Shown one piece after another: positions 42,441 to 54,569 of a stretch of DNA of 64,000 bases. The stretch is from positions 8,327,155 to 8,391,154 of the forward strand of contig NC_086365.1 in NCBI RefSeq assembly GCF_036324505.1. The letters run 5' to 3'. The notes below the pieces were generated by a model. It was given only the letters and a program-made list of their open reading frames with translations, ran no database searches and was not told where the DNA came from. Within the stretch, counting starts at the first letter, position 1. Each line of letters starts with the position of its first letter. The translations under genes were made by a program, and so were the position numbers. The DNA comes from Eleginops maclovinus. Lineage: Eukaryota; Chordata; Actinopteri; Perciformes; Eleginopidae.

Positions 42441-43500
42441 ATATACTTTTTTCTAATTCCACTCCCCCTCATCCACCACTGCCACCACCACTAACTCACC
42501 CTCCAACCACACACCCCATCCCTCTCCCTCCGCAGCCCTCGCCGTCGCTCTTTGTTCCTCCTTGTGTGAGAAGAATGGGGCGGGTGGGTGCGAGCGAAAA
42601 ATAGACGTGGTCGCCGTGACCTCTAACCTTTTCAGAGGGGAGTAAACAATAACCAATAACCTGGGAGATGTGACTCTGGCAGCGCAGCGGCTACTGACTG
42701 ACAGCACACTTTATTTCCTGTCCAATAGGACCTTTTTTTTTATCCTCATCATTTTATTATGGGTCGCTTTTTTTCTGCCTCTTTCTGTCCGTCTTTCATT
42801 CTTAGTGCGAGTCCCCCGGGATCTACCATCTCAATTTATTGGCCGGCAGTATTCTGACATTGACCTTAAAAAAAGAAAGGACTGAGATATTTGTTTGGCT
42901 TTCAGGTGAATGGATGTAACTTCCAGGCAGTGTGAGGCCTCGCCAGTGTAATCACTCTTTGCAAAAAGAGGTCCGGGTCCACATTAACATCCTCCGTCAA
43001 TACATAATCTCCTATAGCTATCAGCAGTCCTCCATCAGTGTGAAGCCACAAAGGCCAGGGCACAATGCAAACTCTTTAGAAGACACCCATAAATGTGTTT
43101 CCCCCTTAGCGCCTATTCTGCAGCCACTTAACCATTCAGTAACAAGTCGTCCCCGTGCCTCCCTTTTCCCCCCTCTTGCCTCTTCTCCTTCCTTCCTTCC
43201 CTAATTGACGTTAAACAGCTGAGAAATAGCGACCATGTCCCCCCCAGATGGTTATAAATGTCAACATACTCTCCCACTTAGACTGACACTTCCCTGGGGA
43301 AGTGCCTCTGCAAGTGTGTGTTTGTTATGGTAATCATTTTCCTCCCTCTCACATCTTTTGTGCAAATCAAAGCAGTAGGGGGGCCCAATGAGGCACAATA
43401 ACGCCCACCACACTCGCTGGTGGCATTCTCCATTATCATCACCATCATTATGCCAACTTAGTTAAATGTTATTTAAAGATGCTGTGTTTTCTGCAGGTCC
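42441..43500. other. Unique DNA with CpG patches, no gene
   Basis: GC-richer up to about 42640, then mixed. 43210-43460 has GCGACCATG and CCATTATCATCACCATCATTATGCC words and may be mildly regulatory. Open frames of 70-90 codons show no domain. Confidence 0.45.
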
Positions 43501-45299
43501 CCAATGCACAGATTTAAGAAAAGCATGACTGAATCGATGAGGGATTAACAGCAGTATTCACTTTGTTCACTTGCTCAGCCTCCCCCTCACTTTCCAACTG
43601 TCTTTTCACTGCTGTTGATCAGAGTGTACTGCTTCAAATCTCCCAGCTTTATCAGAGGTTTTTGGCTACGATCCGATCCGACCCGATTTTCCCCTTTCTG
43701 TCGAATCCCATCTTACAGCATGCTGACCACAACAGAATTTCACAGCCGGAGTCAAAAGTTTGTCCGGCAACTTAACTGGGTTAGGAGAGGGTGAGGCTTT
43801 TTTGAACACTGTTTTTAGATTGAAGCCAGAAATGTGTGCTACTACTTTAATACTAGTTATTTCCTAAAAATGGTACTCTTTGAATTATAATTTAAGCCAC
43901 AGAACTGTGAAATGTTACACCTAAGGACCCATGTTTGTTTTAATAGGAAAGTAAGATAATGCTTGTCTTCTGCACTTCTAAATCAGTTGAAAGAACTTGG
44001 CTCCCATGCAAACCTTGTCATCTAAGGTCACCTTGTGTGTAAAAAACAAAAAAGGGCACTTTTACTGGCATGGATAGACAACAAAGATATTCCCCATCTC
44101 ATTTTACAACCTTGTAAAAAGGGAATGCAAAATTAAATTCCAGTCACCATTCTTGATAAGTGCACAATATACAGTACAGCATATTGGGTTGTTCATTGAT
44201 GCTACTGTATGTTATCAGTCAGCTTTATTCTGGTGAAACCTACCTATCAGTGAGTTCAATGCAGACTAATAACTGGCAAGAAAACAGCGAACCATTACAT
44301 CAATGCATCCCACAGGAACTGCATACAAGTCTAATCTGATCCAATTCTCCCACTCTTAGCACTCCAGACCACTGAACAGGAAAATGTGGACGAAGAGGAT
44401 GGGGACATGGCCGGAAAGCTCCATCACAGACAGCTTCCACCTCCTCCATCTCCAGAACAATCCAAAGTGAACAAAAACAGGCTGACCGGTCAAATATACA
44501 GTCAAGAGATGCTAGTGTAATGCAACCAAAACAAGAACTACAATGGAGACCATTTAACAATCTTTTGAAGATCTCAAATTACAGCAAGTATCTACTTTCC
44601 CATCAGGCAAATGTATTTTTTCAACCCCCTTTTGTTCATCTATTTCATCACAAGCACCTTAATATGGATAAAATCCTGATTGCTTCTTGAGGCGTTATCT
44701 TCTGAAAGGCTTCTTTCCCTTTCGTCCTGCTCCCTAATTCCCGTAAACCCTCCTCCTGTGTTTCCCCACTTCGTAGCACCAGGCCTTTTTATTTCCCAAG
44801 CTCTTAATCTGTTTTAAGTGGTGAATACTTTGGAAAAGTGAAGAAAAAGGCCTTAACGTGAAGACAGCCCAGGCATGCGCTGCCATGTTGCTATCATTGG
44901 TGGTCTTCTAAAGCTCCTTCTCCCTGTTTCTCCATGTGATTGTGCCTGGTATGGTTGGAGGCTCATCGCAGCCTACATGTAATTTCACATGGGCTATAGA
45001 GACACTTAGTGCCTGTGGCTCTGTCCCTCCCACACAGTCTGCTAGGAAGAGCTGCACCACTTTCAATCCGATGTGTAGGTTTGCTGAGAAGCGCCTGTAG
45101 TGGTGACACTGTCTGTGTATGGAGAGTGTGTGTTTGTATGAGAGAGTGTGCGATCACTTGTAAAGTGCCCGTGTGCGACTTGGATGCCAAGACCACACAT
45201 CCAGTAGTATTTTTGTAGAATCACACACATAGAAATGCACAGGAAGTCTGCCAGTTGTTTGGTAATAGTAAGTGACAGGGTGAGACGGGAGACAATGAT
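43501..45299. other. Unique non-coding DNA
   Basis: No gene, repeat family or clear regulatory block recognised. Confidence 0.55.
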
Positions 45300-45760
45300 G
45301 ATCCTTCACCGTCCTAAAATGGATCGGTGCTGCCCCCCCTACCCCAGTCCAACCCCTTAGTCCCACGCTTGTTCCTGCTCCCTGGCCCTGAGCAGATAAC
45401 TGAGGCAGGAGCACAAGCGGGACAGGGAACGAATCCCAGAGGTGCGTCCCGTAACAGCGATCCTCCGGCCGAGGGAGTGTTGGCACAGAAGGGCTGATAC
45501 CCCACCGGTTTATGGATAGTGGCGTCACACTCGGTTCCAGCCCTCGGGGGTCGAGACATAAGGGGGACGCGGTCTTTTCTTGTCCGGTCGGACAGCGATG
45601 GTCACAGTGGATTTTGAGAGCAGGCTGAAGAGCAGTGCACGGTCCCACACCATGTTAAAGAGTGCGGGACGGCAGCCATTTGTAGTCCTGTTTGGACAGG
45701 CGTCAGTGTGCGGTGGGCGGGTGATATGGACATTGGAACAAAAGGGATTGAGACAAGTGT
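45300..45760. other. GC-rich island with long overlapping ORFs, nature unknown
   Basis: About 460 bp of CpG-rich sequence with open frames of 164, 95 and 81 codons on the minus strand and 72 codons on the plus strand. The predicted proteins are Pro, Gly and Arg-rich and I recognise no domain. It could be a decayed retrotransposon or gene fragment; no terminal repeats or poly-A tail were seen. Confidence 0.4.
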
Positions 45761-46130
45761 CAACAACTACAGTGCAAGCTGTGTTTGATTTGATGTAGTT
45801 TGCTTCTGCCAAAGCAAGTGCTTTTTAAAAGCATCAAACAACAAAGCCCAATGAAACAAGAGCCTTAAAACACAAAAGAAAGAGTTGCTGATTGCAGAAA
45901 TTGTGAACCAGGTATCAATATCTTTAAAAATGGGACCATTTTAACCTCAAAATGTAAAATGAATAACCACTGTATTATTTGACAGCAAGAAAAATGCCGT
46001 AATATCTAAAACGGTAGACTTACCAGAAACGTATAATAATAAGTGCTTTAATACTGTGCTGATTAAAATAAAATCAAGACTAAGAGGATAAAAGATAGTT
46101 GTAATAAAAAATAACAAACATAGCATGCTT

Positions 46131-46132
<2 letters not shown>

Positions 46133-46161
<29 letters not shown>

Positions 46162-46162
46162 A
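46133..46162. repeat. (AT)n microsatellite, about 15 units
   Basis: Perfect AT tract, self-complementary and able to extrude as a cruciform. Confidence 0.97.
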
Positions 46163-47649
46163 CTGAATGTGTGTGTGCGTTTCTTGTTTTGTTTGAGTGC
46201 CCGGGTGTAGCGAACAGGCGAACAGGGCCCATAAATCCTGGCGCTATCAGTGGTCCGGTCTTGGCCACCCTTGTGTTCTTTTATTGAATGTTATTGTAGC
46301 TGGACGGCCCTGTGGTAGATATTTCCTGGTGAGAAATCAAGATCAAAGCTGAGGAGGGGGTGAGAAGGGAAGAGGAAAGAGAGGAGAGGAGGAGGTTGGA
46401 AAGGGAACAATGACTGATGGACATTGGAGGAGAGGGGAAGAAGAGGGGATAAGAGTTGGAGTGGGTGGCAACTGGCACCGCTTTAAAGCCCCGTCGACGA
46501 ATGAGTGGTGATATTCAACTTAAAGTGAAAAGTGGGGGAGTGAGGAGAGATGCGATGTGGATTTAGGATCATCCTACGTTGAAGGATGGAGACAATCTCA
46601 CTATCACTCTGCGATTGGTCAGATGAGGGTGTTCTTTTTCAAAAGTGTAGGAGTAAGAAAACACAGCAAAGATCAAAACTTCTATGAGTTGCGTCCAACA
46701 AGGGAGAAAGATACCAACGTATTATGTTAATGATGCAATTGTTGAATCTGTGACAGAGTGAGAATTCAGTGGGTGCATTTCCTTGACAAATTACTTTCCT
46801 GTGATCTATTGTTGTTCTTTACTTGTCTTCTCATGAGATGGGGATGTGAATGGTTCAATGACATGAAAAAGAAACACTAGATTTGATGATGAATGCACAA
46901 GTATCCCTGTAAACTAACCAAAGTGAAGTGGAAACTGAGTAAGAAAGTTCTCAAGTTGTGTTTTAAAAGTGAAATCAAACAATTGTTAGTTTTGCAATGT
47001 CCTCTCTTAATTCCTCTGATCCACTGTTACAGGGATTCTGTTGCTAAATCTCACTTTGAACACCCTCACTGTCTTTTCCTCGGTACCTTTCCATATGTAC
47101 AGAATGTAAGACATGTGTTAGTAAGCCTGAGAGCATCTCCTCGTAGGCGTGATGTGTTGGACTCCCCAGTGGCCTGTCTCTCCTTGCCTTTAATTGCTGT
47201 GGGGATCGCAGGGCGGCAGGGACAGAATGGACTCCAGAGATTGTGGTTCCACCGCTGCTTCCCAAACTGGCTTTTCTCCCCATGCGCCGGCTCGCCAAGC
47301 ACTCCCAAATTCCCCCATTTGCCATCCTCTCACCCCACACCTCGCCTGGGTAATGGAATCAAAAAACAAGAGCTTCTCTCCAAAGATAGAGGTTCATTTC
47401 CAAGAGGAGGCCTGGTAGACTCTGCCACTCTTTAGTGGGGAGTTATGAAGCGTGGGGTAGTTAGAATTGGTTAAGAAGCCAGTACAGCCATCTAGCATGT
47501 CTGTTCTTCGCCTCAATTCTCCTCTTGCACCTTTACTTTCACATCCTTTCAAATCTCTTCTTACTTTCCTTTCCTCCTCCTTCCACTACCACCCCTTCCT
47601 CTCCTTCTACTAGTTTCCTGTCATTTTCTAACCACTAGCTCCCTTTCTT
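46163..47649. other. Unique DNA; longest non-repeat ORF but no gene supported
   Basis: The interval includes a purine-rich stretch (46340-46460). The frame at 46893-47435 (180 codons) is the longest one not caused by CA repeats. It has no signal peptide, domain or splice structure that I can see, and the opposite strand is also open for 98 codons at 47044-47340. A length like this can occur by chance in 64 kb. Confidence 0.45.
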
Positions 47650-48115
47650 TTTCTTTTTGCGGTGGATTCATGTCTTTTTCTTTCCCCTGGCTTCCTGTCC
47701 TTCTCTTGCACTGGATTGCCTTCCTTTCATTTTCACTGCTTTCCTTCCATTCTCCTTCAACTAGATTTTTGTCCTTTTCTAACGACATGTTTCCATTCAT
47801 TCTCTTTCGAACTGCCTTCCTATCCTTTCCTGTCCAATGACTTCCAGTCATTTTTTATCCACAGGCTTCCCATCCATTACATTTCATTCAACTGAGCGAC
47901 TGTCCTCTTTGTAGGCCTTCCCTCAAATCATTTTCTTTTATTGAGTTTCTTTTATCAAGGCTTTCTTTACTCTTTATTCATTTTACTTTCACTGGTTTTT
48001 CCTACCATTTTCTTAATGCTGGCCTTCTTTCCCTTCCCTTCTACTTCTACCTTGCGGTTGGCTTCCTTGCTTCCCTTTTCCTTTCCGCTGGCTTCCTTTA
48101 CTCCTCTCCTAATCT
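47650..48115. repeat. Degenerate minisatellite, unit about 25 bp
   Basis: A loose unit resembling CTGGCTTCCTGTCCTTTTCT recurs with starts near 47690, 47718, 47739, 47765, 47788, 47814, 47839, 47864, 47893, 47914, 47943, 47959, 47992, 48019, 48057 and 48087. Most spacings are 21-30 bp. Copies are strongly diverged, so the array is old. The whole array is pyrimidine-rich on the plus strand. Confidence 0.75.
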
Positions 48116-50162
48116 CAGTCGAGCTCTGGGAGCAGATAAGGCTTATTTAGTGTTTTGAGATTCCCCTCCATCCTACTGGCACTAGAACATCTCCTACCAC
48201 GCCAAGGTAGATGAGGACAGTAGATACATAGCAGGGAGCTTTTTGTGTATGGAGGATTTGATCTCGTCCTGATCCCAAACACAGAAACACACACTCTTAC
48301 TCGGAGTCACATACACTCGGCTCAGACACACACTACTAGTACACACTACTGGCCCACAGAGTTGGCAGGATGAAGTGTATTTTTCCTGCATATTTATTAC
48401 AGCGGTGATAAACATGACAGTTGTGGTTTATGGAAAATCTTAAAATGATTGTGACTTTTTGATAATCTTAAACAAAAGGTAGCATGGCTGGTGTTTCAAG
48501 TACATTGGCAGCAGCCATCATATCGGTTAATAGAGTGACTGATGTTTTGGTGAATTTCCTTACTTAAAAACTAAAGGAAATACTGAATACTATTACTTTA
48601 ATATATCCACAAATCACTTCTATTTGATCAGGCTAAAACTTTGAGACATTAACAAAAGAGGATACAGAGTAAATAAGACAGCTCTGGATAAGTTAGTAGT
48701 TTCTACAGTAGGCTTTTTGCTCGGCTATGAATACATCATCATAATAACATCTCTGAAAAGAGCTTATTTTGATCTGCTCAAACTTTATGTAGAAAAGGAC
48801 AAAAAGTATGCCTTGAGATATGGTTAAAGACATGTATAAATTACAAAAAATGTAATACAAGCAGATTTTATTCAAAGATATATTTATTGGTTGTTATCAG
48901 CTTTCGAAAACCTGTAACCCTATGTTGACCCCATAAAGGTTTAAGATGCACACAGAGGAGGAAAGCAGCAGCTGCTGTGTTATTGTGATTAGAGCAGTGC
49001 TTTACTGATTTGGCAAGATGTTCTGGTGATAAACAAGTGATTATGTTCATGATCCACTGCAGCCACCCCAACCTCCATCATCCCCCATCTCCCCCAAAAG
49101 CCAACATATTTGATCTGTGCGTCTGACTCTCTGATTTGATGGCAGGATTCAACTGAGGTTTTTGGAGAGAGACTACCTCAGGGAGGTCTTCATAGATAAG
49201 CATTTAAAAACACTAATCTCCCAATCACTAACACTCAGATAACTGTCTGCTCGGGCCACGATCAGCGTGGAGATTATGGATGTGATCTGGATCTGATCAC
49301 TCCTGGTGATATCAGATGGCTGTTTGAAGTGATTTTGGAGAGTTCTGCTCCAAAACTGAAATTAACCAGCAAAAAAAAAAAATCTAGCTCAGAAAAAAAA
49401 GGCTGAAAAATCCCTACCCGCAAAACTCACTGAGTTCCTCCGATGCAACATATTATCGCCGATTGGAAATTCAAGCTGCAATAAGTAATGGATGACAAGT
49501 AAAACTGGTTTAAGTGAGAAAAATAAATTCCACTTAATCATAGATTAGACTCCCACACAATGGTCACTAGATCGCCTTGACAATGTTGTTGCAAAAGTAA
49601 TTTATTTAAGCAATTAAGGACAAGATGAGCTTGTTACTTACCAAAATTACAAATAGGAGGAAAAAAACTATTGTAAAACCTATTTAGCTCTACGTTCAGC
49701 TACTCTTGCTAAATAATGACACCAACTATCAGGAGATCTCGTTAATTTCTCACATTTTCTCTTAAATATATGTTTTTTCCTGCTTTTTTTGAGCAATAGC
49801 TTTAGGTTCATAATTCCCAAGTTAAAAGTGCCATAAATGTTAAGATTTAGATTGGATTTGTTCACCTAACCCTGAAATGTACATTTCTTTCCTACAAGAC
49901 CACACACTGCTGCTCAGTAATCCCGATAGCCTAAATCAGAAATACAAACACATTCAGAGTGGAGTTATAGAACCTGTATGTGTTTTGAACTGTACAGAGA
50001 ATAGTGGATTGTTCTTTGAAAAAGGTCAGTGCAAAATACCATGTGTTTTGATATCATTTAGATTGGTACATGCGATAAATGTTCCTTAAAGGGTTATATC
50101 AGGTGGAAAAACAGATTTAAGGTGTTTTCCTCCATGATATGCTTGATTCTGTCATTTTTCAG
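48116..50162. other. AT-rich unique non-coding DNA
   Basis: No gene or mobile element recognised. 49240-49320 contains several GATC/TGATCT words of no clear meaning. Confidence 0.55.
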
Positions 50163-50246
50163 TCTCTTTCTGCCATTAGGTCATGCTGTACCTCAGCTCT
50201 GATCCGTATAGTGGATACAGGCTCCTTGTTTTGGGTTGGGTCTCAG
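50163..50246 (+). other. Candidate 84-bp in-frame cassette exon
   Basis: The acceptor context is TTGATTCTGTCATTTTTCAG, ending at 50162. The donor is TCTCAG followed by GTAAGC, beginning at 50247. The interval is exactly 28 codons, open in phase 0, with stops in at least one other frame. The peptide (starting SLSAIRSCC) is not recognised. Alternative acceptors exist inside it at 50179 and 50195. It is likely a pseudo-exon unless transcripts show otherwise. Confidence 0.18.
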
Positions 50247-50689
50247 GTAAGCACTAACCAAGCAAAGGCTTCCAAAAGGCCTTTCTCATCTTTCTACCAG
50301 AGCGTGGCGTAACCACAGCACAGACAAAACACCAAATCCAAAGCTGATCAACATCAAAGCCCCCAGTCCTCCATCTTCTCTCTGTTCTCCGCCATCGCTC
50401 TTTCACACAAACCCAGCTTCATTCAACTGTTTCCTCGTCCTTTCCCCGACCTTGTATCACTCTTTTTATCCACTGATTATCACCGGCCCTGGCTGTTTTA
50501 CCCCCCTCATCTTCTTTCTCTTTGCTCATCCCTCTTTTACTCTGTGTGTGGCCTGCAGCTCAACAGGAGGTCATCCACAGGTAACTCAGTGGAGCGGCCT
50601 GAAATGCTAATGCCCAGGGAAAGAAGAAGAAAGAGAGAAAAGTACGACAGGAAATAGGATTAGGGTGGGGTGTGGGGGGTCTAGCAACA
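50247..50689. other. Unique non-coding DNA
   Basis: Pyrimidine-rich stretch at 50365-50545; no gene. Confidence 0.5.
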
Positions 50690-51790
50690 CCATCATCGGC
50701 ATCATCGGAGCCTTAATCAAGCCCAGTTACATCTTAAACCAGCCTTGAATGTTTGCCGCTCGTAATAATGTGCACCTTCTGTCTAATTTGGCCATTATTC
50801 AGGCCTGTCAGACCGCAATTATTTAGAGCTTATCTCTCTCACACACGAAATGACGCGTTTGTCACGCTTTTGCTCCACGCACAAACACACACATGCAGAA
50901 ACACACACACACAGGCCAGGCAAGGAGCTTTAGAAATTCCATTGATGCCTACTCGCGATAGGACCTGGTGCCCCCATTTCACCCTCCACCCCCCGTCATC
51001 ATTACTGCATTGATTACCTTGGTTGGCTTATCATCTCCACATATTCAATCTCATCAAGAGATGCCACACACATGCACGCTGCATATTGTTTACGCGTAGA
51101 TGAGATTGCATTGTTGTTTATCCCCCGAGTTTGTTTATTCTATTGGCTGATTTGTGTTTAGTAATGTCATCTATCCCCCTCCGGACTCGGAGCCAAGCAG
51201 TGGAAAAGAAAAGAAACACAATCTCTCCATTCAGATTGGCTGAGAATAGGATGCATGATATTGGGTTTCTATGATCTTTTGTGAGCTGTAATTTGATGCC
51301 ACGCAAAGTGTTTAGCGGAACAAATACAGAAATGTTGTTAAATTATATCATAAATTAGTGATCAGGAGGAAACGGCGGAGAGAGGGAAACGGAGATACGT
51401 ATGTATTTACTCCCGTGATTGGGTTACATTTGCCATAACAAGACCAATGTTCCACTTTTTTTTTGACACCCCAATTTAGTTAGTGTTATTTGGAGAACAA
51501 ACCAGCCATGTAATACACATAAAAAGTTGGAGTAATGATGTTTTTAGGCAATAAAGCCAATGGATGTGGCTGTTATTAAAGCATCTTTACAATTGCAAAA
51601 CAATTCTTATCGTCTGGGAAATGCTACATTTTCCGAGGATGAGGAAATGAGGCGGTGAACAAAACTAGCCATCAGATAACGCGCCTCCTTAATTCTCTCA
51701 TCCCCTGTTAAATAATATCATTATCATTGCCTAATGACGATGGTGCAGCAGTGCTTATGGAATAAGCCGATTAGGACAGAGACAAACAGC
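50690..51790. promoter_or_regulatory. Candidate conserved non-coding element cluster
   Basis: The cluster includes GCCTTAATCAAGC near 50711, GCTCGTAATAATG near 50758, GCAATTATTTAGAGCTTATC near 50815, TAATTTGATGCC near 51290, AAATTATATCATAAATTAGTG near 51340 (given as motif words), AATAAAGCCAATGG near 51550, CTTATCGTC near 51607, TCCTTAATTCTC near 51687, AATAATATCATTATC near 51711 and GCCTAATGACG near 51729. CpGs are retained and no repeat interrupts the core parts. It is one of the best enhancer-cluster candidates. Confidence 0.42.
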
Positions 51791-51849
51791 ATGGGGCCAG
51801 GAAGCACGGCGAGGCCATTTACTACTTCACACAGGACAAATGAGAGTTT

Positions 51850-52010
51850 CCCTACCATCTTTCCTTCTCTCATTCCCTTTTTCAATCTCACATCCCCTCC
51901 ACATACTTCCCATCTATTCCTTTTTTTTTTACACCAAGTCATCATGAAGTATTTGATTTCCTCTCCTCCCTCCTTCCCTCTCTCTATTCCTCCTCCCCCC
52001 CCTATTTCTC
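51850..52010. repeat. Pyrimidine-rich low-complexity tract
   Basis: CT-rich on the plus strand with poly-T and poly-C runs. It generates overlapping frames of 117-120 codons on both strands, Ser and Pro-rich or Gly, Lys and Glu-rich, that I reject as genes. Confidence 0.6.
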
Positions 52011-52014
52011 CTTT

Positions 52015-52215
52015 GTGCGGAGGTAATCGTAGATGCAAAGGGAAGGGGGCCGCGGGGCTCTTATCAGCCCATAACATCTGTTGGCGTGTCAGGTGATGAG
52101 ATGGAGCGCTCGCGGCCTGCCGGCGGCCTGGACGGCTCCTTTAATGCAGAGAGGGGAGTGTGCAAACAAACAGCGGCTGATAGGGTCTATGCTTGTCACA
52201 ATCGCTCAGGACCGT
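52015..52215. promoter_or_regulatory. Candidate CpG-rich regulatory element
   Basis: Contains GAGGTAATCGTAGATGC near 52019, CTCTTATCAGCCC near 52058, GGAGCGCTCGCGGCCTGCCGG near 52102 (partial word) and CTTTAATGCAGAG near 52139. A sharply CpG-rich, repeat-free block between two pyrimidine-rich tracts. Confidence 0.4.
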
Positions 52216-52619
52216 GATCTATCTTCCCCCTGCCTTTCCCCTCTCTTTCTTTCCCCCGCTCTCCCTTTCTGTCTCCATCTTCCCCTCTCTTGCTCGAGTG
52301 TTCATCTTCACTTTCCACCCCCAAAGACCTCTCACTCTTCCATGTTTTTATTTTTAAATCAAATCCTTTTCTCATTACATTTCTATAATTTACCCTCCTA
52401 TGTTTGTTTCATGATTATGGATGCGCGCCCGGCCTTGATCAGGTTGTAATAATGGTTTTCGGGGAGCCTGCAAACAGACATCAACTTCCCTTTCCTCTCC
52501 GACAGTGAGATGAATAAGATAAGATGGTCAGCGGGACGATCAGTGTAGACTTACAGTACTGTTATCAGGAGCCATGCATGCTCAAAGAAAATGTTTCAGG
52601 CCTTATCAACATGCTCATT

Positions 52620-52780
52620 TCCACAATCATCAGCAGCATCAACAGGGCCAGCACCATCACTGGGAGCACCATCATTATCATCATTACCATCATCATATCC
52701 ATCATCATCACTGTCATTATTAACAGTATTGGCATTGTGATGGAGAAAACCATCAGGATCATTATCGTCATTATCAAGGT
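52620..52780. repeat. Interrupted (CAT)n / (ATC)n trinucleotide repeat
   Basis: ATC/CAT units dominate with many substitutions. Forward frames read Ile-rich peptides and reverse frames Met or Asp-rich ones. These are artefacts of the trinucleotide period. Confidence 0.85.
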
Positions 52781-54569
52781 CGTACATTTTCCTGTCATTT
52801 CTGCTCGATCTGCTTCAAACTCCAGACTTTTTCTGAAACATGACAGGTTCAGCCAAATTAAAAAGACCCTTTAGTTTGTTTATCGACAACCTTCTTATGT
52901 ATAAGTAAAGATAGAACAGATCAGATTTTGTCAGGATACAACTACATCATGAACATCGAATGTTTTCTATAGTTTGTCTTTTGTTTTGTCTTATTGTCTG
53001 TTTTATTTGAATGACATTTGGTTAAAGGGTGCAGCATGGACCAAGAAGACACAAGTATCTGAAAACACGCAGAAGATACACACATTATCTAATGGACACG
53101 GCAGTAGTGGAAGTCTAAAAACTGATTACTCTCCACCAACCTTAAACATGATAGAGAAAGTCTTTGTAAGACTAGACACATTAATTGCAGCTGGTTAGCG
53201 CTGAACATAAGAAATGGTGAAATGACAATGTGTTCCATGATTAGCTGCAAAGCATACAGTACATTAAGGACACGTCCAGAACATGAACACAAAGTTTCTT
53301 TAGCGAAGAAAAGGAAAGACATGGTCAAGAAAAGTGTAAAACTACAATTCTTGCTCTGAGCCACAGTGTATTTCAAAACAAAATGATAAAAACTGAATCA
53401 AATTGGAACTTTAACCCGCAGCCAGCAGAAAACCTTTGCTCTGTATCCCATCCCCAAAGAAATAGGATTTCATCCCCATGTCTAAGTGCTTTGCAGGGAC
53501 AACATCAGCCCTGTGCTCCACTGTACTGCTGCTTCTGAAGCTACACAACTATAATGTCATTGTCAGATGGCTTGTGGCAGCAAGATCAATAGTTAGTAAT
53601 TCCTTGGCCGGGGGTCTGAGAGTCCTCACCCTCTCTCCCTGTCTGTCCCCCCCTGAGCTAGAATGTCCTCTAATGGAGCAGGCCAGATCTAATCACTGCA
53701 GTAATTGAAGTTTACTTTGAAGCTTTCAATCTAGGGGAATATTTAAAGACAAAGCCACCATGAAACACTATCTACTGTCCCAGGCCTGATGTGATCTGGA
53801 TCTAGTGGCTTCTTTAATAATAGATGAGAGTCTCAAACATACTTTTATCCCTCGTTCGTCACATGTGTGTATTAGATTTTACTTAATTCAAGGTTCAAGG
53901 GTCTGACCGTCATGAGCTTTATTGAAGGCCAACAGTAATGCATCCCTTGCAGCTTGCTTGATTTATGCTTTAAAGAAAGAAAAAGAAAACGGGAACAGAG
54001 TGTGGACAGGATCAGGAACATGGTGAATGATGAGTTGTTTTAAGATATAATATACTGGTCCAGGGTTAGTTAAGAGGTTGCTGTGGCTCAGGAAAGTTTC
54101 TGAGAAAAATGGAAAAAATACGAAAGTAAAAAAATAAATATACTCCTAATAAAGCTAAATACAATCAACACAAACATCAGTGCAATTGTATGACATATCT
54201 TTGGATGGCGGACATTCATTTATGTTTATGAGTTTGAAAGGAACACAAAAATGCGGTTGTAGAATTATACTGCATAAAGTAGTTGTCTGATTTACTCTTG
54301 CACTGATTTCAAAGCCAAAGATATTAAGAAATGTGTTGCCACATACAAAGATCTGAACCTTAACAATGAAAACCATAACCTAACTATGTACAAACAGTAC
54401 ATTCAATGATCTTATTCCAGCTATAAACAACTATTGTTGTTGTTTAGAAGTTGAGAAAAAAAGCAACTGACATGGAAAAGATAAATCAAATCAACAAATG
54501 AACAGAATACATAATTGTTTACTACAACAAGCTTTGCACAGCAGACTGATGATAATATTCCCTCCAGAA
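52781..54569. other. AT-rich unique non-coding DNA
   Basis: Nothing recognised beyond a weak LINE-tail-like word (TTCAAGGTTCAAGG near 53889, followed by CTTTATTG). No gene. Confidence 0.5.

Noticed and set aside
45154..45648. 164-codon minus-strand frame
   Set aside because: Not called as a gene: composition is Pro, Gly and Arg-rich, no domain is recognised, and other frames are open too. Kept only as a GC-rich island to check.
46893..47435. 180-codon open frame, longest outside the CA arrays
   Set aside because: No domain, signal or splice context, opposite strand also open, and length within chance for 64 kb.
47621..47895. Lys and Glu-rich (minus) and Phe, Ser and Leu-rich (plus) frames
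   Set aside because: Products of the degenerate pyrimidine-rich minisatellite.
52524..52874. Ile-rich and Met or Asp-rich frames
   Set aside because: Produced by the interrupted CAT trinucleotide repeat.
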